Assembly: GCF_018127965.1 (NCBI RefSeq)
Contig: NZ_CP072350.1
Span: 310,001-374,000 of the forward strand
DNA from: Prevotella melaninogenica
Lineage (GTDB): Bacteria; Bacteroidota; Bacteroidia; Bacteroidales; Bacteroidaceae
DNA: 64,000 nucleotides
Direction: 5' to 3'
Both the position numbers and the translations under genes were made by a program. Each line of letters begins with the position of its first letter. Position 1 is the first letter of the stretch. The notes beneath the pieces are model-generated. The model did not search any database and was not told where the DNA came from. It saw only the letters and a program-made list of their open reading frames with translations. Below are positions 36,035-45,284 of this stretch, one piece after another.

Positions 36035-37428
36035 TGTTTCTTTTCTATTAAATGAAAACAATTATTATTATCTATAGACATCCTTCTATAGATGATTTCT
36101 GTATCTCTAATTCTTTTTTCGGGCTGTTGTCCCACTATCTTACTCCTTAGATATAAACGTGGGAAGTGGGTTGTTTCTTCCTATCGTAATAAGCGGAGAC
36201 TTCTTTCACCTATAAGAATATAAAGCGCCTACGCATAAAGTGACAATCCGTCGATTGTATCTAAGAACAAAAAATGTTATCCTTCTCGATCTTACTTCCT
36301 GTGTTTTAAGCCGTTTTTGTTTCCTACATAAATCAAGGGAACGCGCTGTAGTACTGTTCTTCTAAACGATTATGCTCCGCTTCCCAGCCTGCAAGCTCTC
36401 TCCAACCTGTCATAACAAAGTCCTAATACCTTTCAGGAAGATGGAAAGGGCAAAAGGATTTGCCTATTACAAGTGCAAAAGTACAATATTTCTTATAAAG
36501 ACAAACACATTTATATGAAAATAATAAGCCGCTCCCATTAAATGCGTAGATAGGTTAATAGAATGAGAATAATCCGCATACATGGTATGCTTTCATCCAA
36601 TAAGATTGTTTTATAAAGACTCAACACCCAACACCCATCACCCAACACCGGTATAATTACCTCCAATTAGATGGTTTTACAAAGCGGGATAAACTATATG
36701 ATAAATGTAATTAGGTGCGATGTCTATCTTTCTTCTACAAACAATTTATTCCCTATTAGCCTAATTAGGCTATTTGGTCCAATTGGGCTAATTAGGCTAA
36801 TAACTTATTATTCTGTCATAATTTTCACATCATAATTTTGAACACATGCTCTTTTAGCTTCGAAAAGACGCCCTTTTGGCTTGCAAAAGGTGCCCTTTAA
36901 GCCCCTTACTAACGCCCTTTTGAAGTCCAATTAAGCACCTTTTCTTATATCGTTTTATAACTAATTGATTTCCTTATGGTTACAAACCTACTTTTTGTAT
37001 GTATTTTTGCCGTTATTTATAGATGTCTTGCTTGAAACTATATAATGATTTTTCAAGCCCCTGCCTATAGATTTTCGAAGTCTTAAAATGAAAAAGTGTT
37101 CAATGTCATAGGATGATAAAAGAAAAATAGTTGACTGTCTTGACTATGTTTTATTTAATGATTAACTTTGATTCTTCCATTAAATCAATACGGAAAGCGT
37201 CCACACATTTAACGGAAGAGCCAACAATCAGCTTCCACTAACAAAGCCTCTTCACATTTACTTGACGATCGCTCCGCCCTACTCTATTCACGAAAACAAT
37301 AGGATTCTTGCGGTATTCAAGCACATTCTATTAGGAAAACAAGCTCTCAAAAGGTCAACTTTACACTAATCATCGTCTTTGACATATATCAAGAAACAAC
37401 CGATAGAATGATATTTTTCATCGTTTAA
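36035..37428. other. Long gene-free stretch with one R1 repeat
   Basis: About 1.4 kb with no convincing reading frame. It contains an AATTAGGCTAATT-type inverted stretch near 36756-36800 and the R1 copy at 36851-36943. The rest is A/T-rich and unremarkable. It is flanked on the right by the small-RNA unit. Confidence 0.6.
36851..36943 (+). repeat. Dispersed repeat R1, copy 3
   Basis: Contains CGCCCTTTTGGCTTGCAAAA, TGCCCTTTAAG, TTACTAACGCCCTTTTGAAG and TTAAGCACCTTTT, in the same order as the copy at 21731-21803. Confidence 0.85.
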
Positions 37429-37459
37429 TTTGATAATCTGAATATTATCCATACCTTTG
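37429..37459 (+). promoter_or_regulatory. Consensus promoter of the small-RNA unit
   Basis: TTTG at 37429-37432, 19 bases, then TACCTTTG at 37452-37459. This is an exact match to the Bacteroidota sigma-ABfr consensus. The start is expected near 37466. Confidence 0.8.
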
Positions 37460-37466
37460 CATTGTA

Positions 37467-37676
37467 ATTCAAGAGAAACATATCTGGTTACAAGGTTTTA
37501 GACTTTACAGGTATTTAAGATTGCTCAGGATTATTATTGAAAAGAAGATTTGTTTAGGTTAGTAATAGATTTAGGTTTTTAGTTATATTTTAGGTAAAGA
37601 TTGTAGAAACATTATCGTCGTGAGACGGTGGTTATTCGGAGATAACGGAAGAGCAATTGCTCTGCCGTTTCTTTTT
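37467..37676 (+). ncRNA. Candidate small RNA of about 210 nucleotides
   Basis: A complete transcription unit with no protein frame. A consensus promoter is followed by about 210 bases ending in an intrinsic terminator. The 3' part is structured: CGTC-GTGA-GACG (about 37617-37628), GTTAT-TCGGAG-ATAAC (about 37631-37646), then the terminator stem. The 5' half is A/U-rich with repeated TTTAGGT words. I considered 6S RNA and known Bacteroidales motifs but cannot assign one. Confidence 0.65.
37644..37676 (+). terminator. Intrinsic terminator of the small-RNA unit
   Basis: Stem AACGG-AAGAGC / GCTCTG-CCGTT with an AATT loop, followed by TCTTTTT. Confidence 0.85.
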
Positions 37677-37891
37677 ATATATACCCCTCATATTTAATTC
37701 ATAATTTAAAATTCACAATTCATAATTATGATTACCGATATTAACTGTGGCTTATCGCAACAATTTAACTCGTCAACTACAAATTATGATTATTACTGTT
37801 AGCTGTGGTTTATTGCTACAATTCACTCGTAAACTTGTCAACTCGTCAACTACAAATTATGATTACTACTGTTAAGAAACCCACTCATTTA

Positions 37892-37923
37892 TTTGTTTTA
37901 TTAGGGAAATAATCATAAATTTG
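37892..37923 (+). promoter_or_regulatory. Consensus promoter of the toxin-antitoxin pair
   Basis: TTTG at 37892-37895, 20 bases, then TAAATTTG at 37916-37923. The start is expected near 37930, about 14 bases before the ATG at 37944. R3 repeat copies lie just upstream (37695-37875). Confidence 0.8.
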
Positions 37924-37943
37924 CAGCAAAGAAAGGCAGAAGA

Positions 37944-38414
37944 ATGGAAGATGTACAGCAGATAGCATCCTATATCAGTCAGCGATATGAGAAAGAATAT
38001 GGCAGACAGATTGATGAGATGAAGTTGCATAAGCTACTTTATCTCACCCAACGTGAGGCTATCATTGAGACAGGAGAGCCTCTATTTGAGGATCAATTCG
38101 AGGCTTGGAAATATGGACCGGTGCTCTATTCTGTTCATAAAGCATTCCAAACTGATAAACTTCATGGTGAAATGCTCAGCGAAGAGACTATCGGAAAGTA
38201 CAAAAAGGTATTTGATAAGGTCTTCTCTTCCTATGCACCAAAAGATTCATGGAGCTTAAGTACGCTTTCACATGGCGAATATTCCTGGCGAAAAGCACGT
38301 GAGGGATATGATCCCGACAGTGCTTGTAGGGTAAAAATAAGGGTTGAAGACATCCGCGTTGATGCCCAACGCATAAAGCAAAGACGAATTATGCTGAACA
38401 TCTTAGGCGCATAA
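37944..38414 (+). CDS. SocA/Panacea-like (DUF4065) antitoxin
   Basis: 156 residues. The fold signature is seen in ASYISQRYEKEYGRQIDEMK, LHKLLYLTQREAI and FEAWKYGPVLYSVHKAF, typical of SocA-like/Panacea domain proteins, which serve as antitoxins for many unrelated toxins. The C-terminal third (IRVEDIRVDAQRIKQRR) is basic. The gene is intact, has a consensus promoter, and is followed after 24 bp by a toxin-like gene that carries a frameshift. It probably neutralises that protein and may repress the operon. Confidence 0.85.
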   Translation: MEDVQQIASYISQRYEKEYGRQIDEMKLHKLLYLTQREAIIETGEPLFEDQFEAWKYGPVLYSVHKAFQTDKLHGEMLSEETIGKYKKVFDKVFSSYAPKDSWSLSTLSHGEYSWRKAREGYDPDSACRVKIRVEDIRVDAQRIKQRRIMLNILGA

Positions 38415-38438
38415 TACGAAAGAAAACACCTTTATATC

Positions 38439-39280
38439 ATGAAAATTACAGAAGAACAAAAGAAGGTATTGGACAGCTTTTCCTGTGAACGTCTTGCAGG
38501 AAAGCTGGAGAATATGTGGATAGTTGAAGACTTCTACAATAGCAGAAATCCTCAACTTGAGCAGAATCTCAAGGATAAAGCATATGAGGAAGACGAGAAT
38601 AACACAACCGCTTATTATGTAATAAAGGATGAGGAAGGAAGCGTTGTCTTCTATTTCTCATTAAAATGTGGTATGCTTTATGATAAAATAGTTGAAGCTG
38701 ACCAATACCAACAGTTACAGAAGATATACAATCTCCTTATAAAAAGATAACGGACAAGAGCATATCCGAAGATAAAAAAGAAGGATTTAAAGAGTTATTA
38801 GAATCCTTTCGCTCAAAAAAAGGACTTACAAGAGAATCACTTGAATGTGTTTTTAGTGCAGATGAGGTTACCATTGATGAGATATTCAAGGGCAATCAAC
38901 GCCACGTAGGTAAGACTTATTCAGGTGTAGAGATTGTTCATTTCTGTATCAATGATGGTTATCGCGAGAAATGGGAAGCACTAAATATGCCTCAAAGGTT
39001 AGGTAGTATTATCTTTTGGAAGTTCATAATACCCAAAGTTAAGTATCTTTTAGAAATTGTTGGATGCGAATATATCTTCCTTTTTGCTGCAGACTTATCG
39101 GAAGATGAGAGCCTTGTGAACTATTATAGAGAGCTTGGCTTCACAGACTCTTTGGTCCATCATGTCGCAATTCCTCTCTATGACCTCGCCTGTAAGTTCA
39201 TGCACCAAGAGACAAACCAGCTTATTAAGAAGCAGAAAAAGTTCTTTGAGGACTTTAATCCAGACTTTAGTGAGAAATAA
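38439..39280 (+). pseudogene. Frameshifted GNAT-like toxin partner of the SocA-like antitoxin
   Basis: The first frame (38439-38750, 103 residues) starts MKITEEQKKVLDSFSCERLA and stops just after an A5 run at 38741-38745. A second frame continues without stop from about 38715 to 39280 (ITDKSISEDKKEGFKELLES ... VEIVHFCINDGYREKWEALN ... YIFLFAADLSEDESLVNYYR). Adding one A to the run would join both into one protein of about 280 residues. The C-terminal half has acetyltransferase-like strands. The full-length form matches a recurring partner of Panacea antitoxins. The break could be a true inactivating mutation, a slippage switch, programmed frameshifting, or a sequencing error. Confidence 0.75.
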
Positions 39281-39361
39281 TAGGAACGAAGTATCTGCTT
39301 TAAACATTACACTTTACACTTTAAACCTTAATATTCATTGCGCCATTACTTCCTTTTCCAA

Positions 39362-39391
39362 CCTTAAGCCATGGGCTTAAGCTTTTTTTTT
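39362..39391 (+). terminator. Intrinsic terminator after the toxin gene
   Basis: Stem CTTAAGCC / GGCTTAAG with a 3-base loop, followed by CTTTTTTTTT. It lies about 80 bases after the toxin stop and faces the end of the minus-strand PepSY gene. Confidence 0.8.
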
Positions 39392-39479
39392 CCTCGGACT
39401 TTTTTACTCGTATTTTATATCTTCTTTATCCCTGTTATACCTCTTTCTCACGTCTATTATATATAAGGTAAGAAGTTTT

Positions 39480-40898
39480 TTAGCTCTTCTTACCCGACCA
39501 CAGTGCGATGATTACGAACAATCCGGCAACAAAGATAAAGAGGAAAGAGCCTATAGCACCAGCATAAATACGACCCGTATGCACCTCTAAGGCAAGACTC
39601 CACAGTGACATTGGCATGGTTCTCAACTCTTCAGGTTGGGCAGAGAAGAACGTACCATCGTAATAATCAGCCACACATTCCTCACCTGTGAAGTCGGAAC
39701 TATAGCCTACTACCATCTGACTGGCAGCAGCTGTCCCCGGAATAGAAGCCCTTGCAACCATCATATTATTGTAAGGCTCAATCTGTCCAGCCTGTCTGTT
39801 CCACCGAAAGAGCCCATCGAAAGAGCCAACAAGCCACATTCCACTCTCGTCACGTTGCCATACCGTCTGCCCCATCACACTCACTGGCGGTGCAATGGTG
39901 ATGGGTTGTGGCTTTGAGGTTAGCGAAGATAAGGAGCAAAAGCCCTTTGATGTCGACAGTAACCAGTCGTGATTCTGCTCGTCATAACGTATCATCCGCA
40001 GACAATCGTACCATGCGTTATCGCTTGCCAATACTGTTCCAGGCAGCGGATGGGTGTTATTCATGGTCAGTGGGATCATCACTGGAGGACGCAAAGCCCA
40101 CCCTGTTATCGCCGTGAAGAGCGTCAATACGATGGTAAACACACCAATCTTATTATGCCAATTCAATACTTTTGTATGTGTCGGACGCACCCAGAACCAC
40201 ACACCCGTCACACAAAGAGCAATGAGAATGAGTGCTATGAGGTCGACAATTAGCTTCCCCACTGTCCCGAAAAGCCCACCACTATGCAGCAACCACACCT
40301 GTCGGAAGAGCGAAACCTTACCATCGTCGCCCACAGCAGGCTGTATCTCCACCTTATGGAACTGTCGGTAAGGGGCTGTAGCATAGTAAAGATAGGAACG
40401 CGAGAGCACCACCAGCGTGTCACCCCGTGTGGTAATGTCGCTCAACAGATCATCCGAATCCATCTCAGGAAGTGCCACCGACTGCCAGCCCTGGTGGGGT
40501 TTGAGTTGGTAAAGACCCATGACACTTGCAGCAAAGACCTGTCCGTTTTTCGTCTGTACCACTCCTCTCATCTGCCGATAATCAGCACCTGAAGGCAATC
40601 CCTGGTTATAATCTATGAAGATTGACGCTACCGTATCTGTCCGAATAACGCCTGCAGCACCATAGATAAGCACCATATCGTGCCCCTTATCATCCTTACA
40701 ACGTAGCGTTCCACGCAACAATCCGTTGTTCCAATGCTTGAAATCATACCGACCAGGTAGCACTGCTCTGCTCACATTGATGTCAGCAAAGCACCGACGA
40801 TGGTTCAAGACGATTCCCGAAAGACAAAACATTACCAAGAAGAAACTGATGATAAGTCCCGTCCATTTATGATATTTGCGCCACGTTCTGCGTTTCAT
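39480..40898 (-). CDS. PepSY-associated membrane protein
   Basis: 472 residues. The N-terminal KYHKWTGLIISFFLVMFCLS GIVLNH is a typical first helix of PepSY-associated TM proteins, with WHxxxG-like HKWTG. Further membrane helices lie at about 215-237 (LIALILIALCVTGVWFW), 250-270 (IGVFTIVLTLFTAITGWAL) and at the C-terminus (IGSFLFIFVAGLFVIIALW). Large extracytoplasmic loops lie between. Family members are often linked to iron or haem uptake or to reductases, but no such neighbour is present. TAAGTTTG on the minus strand (complement of 40939-40946) may be its -7 box. Confidence 0.85.
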   Translation of the reverse strand: MKRRTWRKYHKWTGLIISFFLVMFCLSGIVLNHRRCFADINVSRAVLPGRYDFKHWNNGLLRGTLRCKDDKGHDMVLIYGAAGVIRTDTVASIFIDYNQGLPSGADYRQMRGVVQTKNGQVFAASVMGLYQLKPHQGWQSVALPEMDSDDLLSDITTRGDTLVVLSRSYLYYATAPYRQFHKVEIQPAVGDDGKVSLFRQVWLLHSGGLFGTVGKLIVDLIALILIALCVTGVWFWVRPTHTKVLNWHNKIGVFTIVLTLFTAITGWALRPPVMIPLTMNNTHPLPGTVLASDNAWYDCLRMIRYDEQNHDWLLSTSKGFCSLSSLTSKPQPITIAPPVSVMGQTVWQRDESGMWLVGSFDGLFRWNRQAGQIEPYNNMMVARASIPGTAAASQMVVGYSSDFTGEECVADYYDGTFFSAQPEELRTMPMSLWSLALEVHTGRIYAGAIGSFLFIFVAGLFVIIALWSGKKS

Positions 40899-41166
40899 AT
40901 AAAGTTATATTCTTCCTTATAAGTGTTATTTTCACCTACAAACTTACAAATAAAAAATCACATTCCGCACATCGTCTGTTTATTTAGACGGTGGGAACAG
41001 GCGCATTCTTACGAAGACATCATAGCTGCTGAAGGAGTTAAAGAGGGGTAAACCAACTGTTTAAGACTAAAGAAATGACAGAATAAAAGTATAAAAACTT
41101 AGCCTCAAAGCGCAATCTTCAACGCCCGAAGCCAATACCTTTAGTACCCAGTCCGTACACTTCCCT

Positions 41167-41260
41167 ACCCATGAAACCGTATCCATAGCAGCCCATCCAT
41201 ACACCTGTCAACCCATGAAACCGTATCTATAGCACTCAGCCTGTATAGCCATCAACCCAT
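41167..41260 (+). repeat. 44-bp tandem repeat, two copies plus partial copies
   Basis: ACCCATGAAACCGTATC starts at 41167 and 41211, and ACCCATGAG starts at 41255, a constant 44-bp period. A degenerate earlier copy ends before 41167. No frame is maintained. Confidence 0.8.
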
Positions 41261-41406
41261 GAGCTCATCTACTTTCCCACGCACAAAACCATCTAATCCC
41301 CTACTTAACAAAATCTTTACACTTTTTATCCACGCCAAATCGAAAAACAACAGATTTCCTCTTATTTCTGGCTTTGTAACTATCAGAAAAACAAAAGTTT
41401 ACAAAC

Positions 41407-41515
41407 ACCCTTGTAAAAGATGCCCTTTTACATTGCAAAAGGGCGTCTTTTACACCTCAAAAGGGCACCTTTTACCACGTAAAAGGGTATCTTTTGCAAT
41501 GCAAAAGACCCTCTA
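41407..41515 (+). repeat. Dispersed repeat R1, rearranged copy 4
   Basis: Alternating AAAAGATGCCCTTTTAC, GCAAAAGGGCGTCTTTTAC and AAAAGGGCACCTTTTAC words form nested inverted repeats. It shares the core words of R1 but in a different order. Confidence 0.7.
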
Positions 41516-41684
41516 TTAAAAAGCAATTGGGAAATTACTTTACAACAAGGAGGGATAATACGCTCTCCTTTTTATCTATTCCTCTATTCTACAAGACTAT
41601 ACAACGGAAGGGCTATCCTTCCATTTCAACTGTCTTCTAACCAATAATTTCTCATATATTTTTCACTTAATACATTATTTTTCG

Positions 41685-41692
41685 TATCTTTG
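41685..41692 (+). promoter_or_regulatory. -7 promoter box of the ATPase/nuclease-like module
   Basis: TATCTTTG matches the strongest Bacteroidota -7 form; a TTTCAC element lies about 20 bases upstream. The start is expected near 41699, about 67 bases before the ATG at 41766. Confidence 0.65.
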
Positions 41693-41765
41693 TACCATAC
41701 TATATGGTTTCTAACCACTCCGCCAAATCCGTGATGTAGAACCCATTTTACCAATATTGAATCAT

Positions 41766-43034
41766 ATGAAAAAGATAATTATAGACATTCATAAGTTCGG
41801 ACCTTTACAGGAAGTATCATTCCAGGTAGCACCATTCATGGTGTTTACGGGTATGTCAAAGTTGGGAAAGAGTTACGCGAATTATCTTGTTTATTATCTT
41901 TTCACGAGTTTATTAAACTACAAAGATGCAGCAAGATTAGGTGAACATTTGGTAGGTGAGAACTCTTCTGGCTCTTTTACGCTTTCGGGTGATTTCCTTT
42001 CAACATATCTTCATGATAATGTAACAGCATTTATGCGCGCATTATTAGGAGATCCGACCATAGAATGTGACGTAGATTTTCTCTTTCCAGAGTTTGGAGA
42101 GCCGCTTCGTGTTGAATATCAAGAGGTAGCAGCAACAGAAGAAGATATAGAAAAGAGATTAGGTTATACTGTAAACATCTCAATTAATGGTAAAAAAGTG
42201 AGCAGGAATAGCATTATAAATACTGCATTTACAGTAGGCGAATACTGTCAGATGGTGCTTTCCCACAAATTACTTGAAAACTTTTACTATCACGCCTTAA
42301 TCTTTCCACCTGCAAACGGAGCGTTGATCAATGCCGATTATTCCCTTACCAACTCCATAAATCGCAACGGAATGTATGGCAGATTCTTACTTGACAACGA
42401 CTATTGCACCTCAACAAAAGTTACTGATGAGCAGTCTACCTATCTTAACCAGATTAAGAAGATAACTGATGGGGATATTGTTAAGAAAGAAGGTAAGGAA
42501 TTTCTGGTACTTGATGAAGGCAAACAGGTAAACATGTCTGCTGCAGCTTCTTCTATAAAAGAGATTAGTCCGCTTTTGTTTCTATTAAAGAATCACTCTG
42601 GTACAGAGGTAGCAATATGTCTGGAAGAGCCTGAAGCACACCTGCATCCATCCATGCAGATTCAGGTGGCAGACCTTATTGCGGAATGCATCAACAATGG
42701 TTTCCTGTTCCATATCACGACACATAGCGATTATTTTATGGATAGATTGAACCAGCTTATCAAGTTAGGTAATATCCGTAAGAAGGATGAAGCAACCTTT
42801 AAAGAGTATTGTACCGCAAATGGTTTATCAGAAAAAACGTTTCTTGATGGCGATAATGTGAAGGCGTATTTCTTCCATAGAGATGACGAGACAGGTAAGG
42901 TTGTGATAGAAAAACTGCCTGTGGAAGAAGGTGGAATACCAATGAAGACCTTCTATGAGACGGTAGAAAAGATGCGTAAACAGGATGAACAGATTGATGA
43001 AATGTTGTACTCCCTTAATGCTTCTGACCAATGA
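41766..43034 (+). CDS. AAA15/OLD-like ABC-type ATPase
   Basis: About 422 residues from ATG at 41766; the longer frame would use TTG at 41757. Walker A is GMSKLGKSYAN near residue 29, Walker B with catalytic Glu is VAICLEEPEAHLHP near 285-298, and the switch His is in HITTHSDYF. This is the compact SMC/RecF-like ATPase found in OLD, PARIS and other antiviral modules. A 4-bp ATGA overlap (43031-43034) couples it to the next gene. No TOPRIM nuclease is attached, so the partner probably supplies the effector. A role in defence is inferred; DNA repair or transport are less likely from context. Confidence 0.85.
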   Translation: MKKIIIDIHKFGPLQEVSFQVAPFMVFTGMSKLGKSYANYLVYYLFTSLLNYKDAARLGEHLVGENSSGSFTLSGDFLSTYLHDNVTAFMRALLGDPTIECDVDFLFPEFGEPLRVEYQEVAATEEDIEKRLGYTVNISINGKKVSRNSIINTAFTVGEYCQMVLSHKLLENFYYHALIFPPANGALINADYSLTNSINRNGMYGRFLLDNDYCTSTKVTDEQSTYLNQIKKITDGDIVKKEGKEFLVLDEGKQVNMSAAASSIKEISPLLFLLKNHSGTEVAICLEEPEAHLHPSMQIQVADLIAECINNGFLFHITTHSDYFMDRLNQLIKLGNIRKKDEATFKEYCTANGLSEKTFLDGDNVKAYFFHRDDETGKVVIEKLPVEEGGIPMKTFYETVEKMRKQDEQIDEMLYSLNASDQ

Positions 43035-43714
43035 TAGACTTCTCTGTCCTACGCAAATGCCTTTTACAAGCCTGCTTTTTTAAACAACATGACGGTAAAG
43101 TAACCAAATATGAGCAACAAAAAAAAGCCAATAAGCTTGAGCAAGTTACCTATGAACATGCTGGAGAAATAATAGAAATAGAGAACCATTTGCTAAAGAA
43201 ATGTAAGGACTCTTTTAACAGTAAGCTCCTAGACTGCAGCTATCAGTGCGACTGTGATGCTATCTTCTTACTACAAGTGGGAGATAAGGACTATATCGTC
43301 TATTCTGAAATGAAGTCTAATTTTGATGAAAAAGCCATCTGGCAGATTAGTAGTTCAGTCGTAAGAACCAAGTTATTACTTAGCTCTATAAAGGATTTTG
43401 GCTTAGAAAATTATCAGGAATTGGGGATAATTATCAGTTATCCTATTCCGGTTGAGATAAAGATAGACGATAATGATTCCTTTAAAACCAACAAGAGGAA
43501 AATGATAAGCACTTATCATAAAGCAATATATAGATGTAAAGCGGAACTTAAAAAAGAAAAGAGTACCAAGGTAAATGGCTCCGATTTCTCTATGTCTGAT
43601 GCTCATATTGCAGAACAATACCAACCTAACGATATGATTATCAAGCATGTAGAAGTACCAGAAGGGGACACCTCTTGCTCTGTAAATATAGATAACCTCA
43701 TCGCGTCATTATAA
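43031..43714 (+). CDS. Putative PD-(D/E)XK-like effector coupled to the ATPase
   Basis: 227 residues, no signal peptide. YQCDCDAIFLLQVGDKDYIV followed by YSEMKSNFDEKAIWQISSS gives D-(about 20)-E-x-K, then a Gln-containing helix, the spacing of a PD-(D/E)XK nuclease core. I do not recognise a named family. Start and stop overlap the ATPase gene by four bases, the usual sign of paired proteins. The pair would be a sensor ATPase with a nuclease effector. The nuclease call rests on a short motif and could be wrong. Confidence 0.65.
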   Translation: MIDFSVLRKCLLQACFFKQHDGKVTKYEQQKKANKLEQVTYEHAGEIIEIENHLLKKCKDSFNSKLLDCSYQCDCDAIFLLQVGDKDYIVYSEMKSNFDEKAIWQISSSVVRTKLLLSSIKDFGLENYQELGIIISYPIPVEIKIDDNDSFKTNKRKMISTYHKAIYRCKAELKKEKSTKVNGSDFSMSDAHIAEQYQPNDMIIKHVEVPEGDTSCSVNIDNLIASL

Positions 43715-44071
43715 CGTTATCAAGACGGAAGGGCATGTTCTGGACTCCCCTTCCATCCATTTACTTAAACTTATCAAGGACGATTACACTATTAATACAC
43801 ACTAAAGGGACGTTGCTTAGCAGTCTTTTGCGCCACAGACATACCACTCTCGTATGCTAACACCTTACTATTTCACTCCTATTCATACCGCAGTAAAGGC
43901 TTATTTTTCGCTTTCCCTTTAATTAATCTCCGCATAAAATCATCTCACAAATAGTAAAAAACTGATTATTAGAAGTCTGAGAAGAATATGTGTCAAAGGG
44001 TGAACGAATAAAAAGTTCAAAGGTATTACTAAATAATTTGTGTCGTTCGAGAAATTCGTAGTTTGGAGAAC
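43715..44071. other. Intergenic region before tRNA-Arg
   Basis: A GGAAGGG/CCCCTTCC hairpin at 43727-43754 just after the effector gene may act as a terminator, without a T-run. An R2 copy lies at 44031-44063. Nothing else stands out. Confidence 0.55.
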
Positions 44072-44106
44072 AAAAAAAAGGAACACTCTTTCGAATGTTC
44101 CTTTTG
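44072..44106 (-). terminator. Terminator of tRNA-Arg
   Basis: On the minus strand AAAAGGAACA pairs with GTTCCTTTT across a short loop, directly after the tRNA, followed by a T-run of at least seven. Confidence 0.85.
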
Positions 44107-44180
44107 TGATTCCGACAGGATTCAAACCTGTAACCTCTTGATCCGTAGTCAAGTGCTCTATTCAGTTGAGCTACGGAACC
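44107..44180 (-). tRNA. tRNA-Arg (anticodon ACG)
   Basis: A complete cloverleaf on the minus strand: acceptor GGTTCCG with CGGAATC, D arm GCTC/GAGC, anticodon arm CTTGA-CTACGGA-TCAAG with ACG in the loop, T arm ACAGG-TTTGAAT-CCTGT, discriminator A. Length 74; CCA is not encoded. One G-U pair lies in the acceptor stem. An adjacent intrinsic terminator follows. No integrase or direct repeat marks it as an attachment site. Confidence 0.95.
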
Positions 44181-44283
44181 ATTATTATGGTTGCACAGAT
44201 AATGATTTAGTTATCATTTCTGAATTGCGAGTGCAAAGGTATTGCTTTTTATCCGTTCCACCAAATGTTTAGCAATCTTTTTA

Positions 44284-44928
44284 TTATTTTTTTTCGTCTT
44301 CATCTTGTAAAGTGGGGAGCGAGATGTGATAACCCACTGCAATAAAACGAATTAAACAGATTGCAAGGAATGTCACAATAACTGTTATCGGAAGTGGTAT
44401 TCCGAGCGAGAAGAGTGCCCAATAGATGAGTCCGCCACCCACACTTGCCACGGCGTAGATCTCTTTATGGAAGATTACGGGGATATTGTTCAGCAATACG
44501 TCACGGATAACACCACCTGCCACACCAGTGATACAACCCATGATGACGGCTACCCAGAAGGGATGACCTAAGGCGATTGTCTTCTGAATACCCGCAATAG
44601 TAAAGAGTGCTAAGCCGAGTGTGTCGAAGACGAACCACGCATTGCTAAGGCGTTGAATCCACCTACGCGACAAGATGACGAGGAAGAGCGCCAGACCTGT
44701 ACAAAGAACATACATGATGTTTGCCATCCAGAACGGACGCACGCCTAACATAGTGTCACGAATCGTACCGCCACCAATAGCGACGGCAAAGCCACAGACA
44801 TAACCTCCGAACCAATCGAAGTGTTTCTGTGCGGCATGGCGGATGCCCGATATGGCAAACGCAAACGTTCCGAGAAACTCCAGTATCACCTGAAGCGTAC
44901 GGACAAGATGTGGATCAGTGTAGATCAT
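44284..44928 (-). CDS. TRIC-type (UPF0126/YadS) cation channel
   Basis: 214 residues with about seven membrane helices arranged as two related halves. The hallmark glycine-rich segments appear in each half: AISGIRHA and AVAIGGGTIRDTMLG in the first, FTIAGIQK and GVAGGVIRDVLLNNIP in the second. Bacterial members are trimeric monovalent cation channels of the inner membrane. The gene is alone, facing the tRNA, and ends in a charged tail (DEDEKK). No regulatory feature is clear. Confidence 0.9.
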   Translation of the reverse strand: MIYTDPHLVRTLQVILEFLGTFAFAISGIRHAAQKHFDWFGGYVCGFAVAIGGGTIRDTMLGVRPFWMANIMYVLCTGLALFLVILSRRWIQRLSNAWFVFDTLGLALFTIAGIQKTIALGHPFWVAVIMGCITGVAGGVIRDVLLNNIPVIFHKEIYAVASVGGGLIYWALFSLGIPLPITVIVTFLAICLIRFIAVGYHISLPTLQDEDEKK

Positions 44929-45284
44929 ATTTGAATTAAAAAGGAAGCCTGAGCCTAAAACCCTAAAGCCCCACCCCGACCCTCCCCGAAGGGGGAGGGA
45001 GGCAAATAGGATAAGGTTCGCTATACATTCTTCGTAAGTGTTAAGTATATCTCCTCATTGTTGTACAATAAAGAAATCTAATTTACATATTATAATTACT
45101 TAACCCCTCCATGTAAGCTATGCTTATTGACTCCATGAACTTAGAGTACTACCCATAGCTATCTGCACTCCCCTCCTTTACTTCCCTTTGGTCAGTGACC
45201 GTTGGTTCGGAGAGGGCTGGGGGAGGCTTTCTCCCTCCCCCTTCGGGGAGGGTCGGGGTGGGGCTTTAGGGTCGGGGTGGGGCT
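44929..45284. repeat. R4 G/C-rich repeats between TRIC channel and dehydrogenase genes
   Basis: Copies of the R4 family at 44966-45001 and 45165-45287 (CTCCCTTCGGGGAGGG-type stems, GGTCGGGGTGGGGCTTTA downstream). They fold as strong GC hairpins and may terminate transcription from both sides. No gene is present. Confidence 0.75.

Larger units (their letters stand above)
40899..41765. other. Intergenic region with a 44-bp tandem repeat and an R1 copy
   Basis: 867 bp, no gene. It contains the tandem repeat at 41167-41260, the R1-like repeat at 41407-41515, two terminator-like hairpins (AAGGAG/CTCCTT before TTTTT near 41548-41573; GGAAGG/CCTTCC near 41606-41622), and the promoter of the ATPase module. 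Confidence 0.65.

Noticed and set aside
41259-41519. 86-residue frame before the ATPase module
   Set aside because: Mostly made of R1 repeat words (CPFTLQKG, YTSKGHLL); no start signal.
44107-44180. Integration site of a mobile island at tRNA-Arg
   Set aside because: No integrase gene and no direct repeat of the tRNA 3' end were seen in the flanks.
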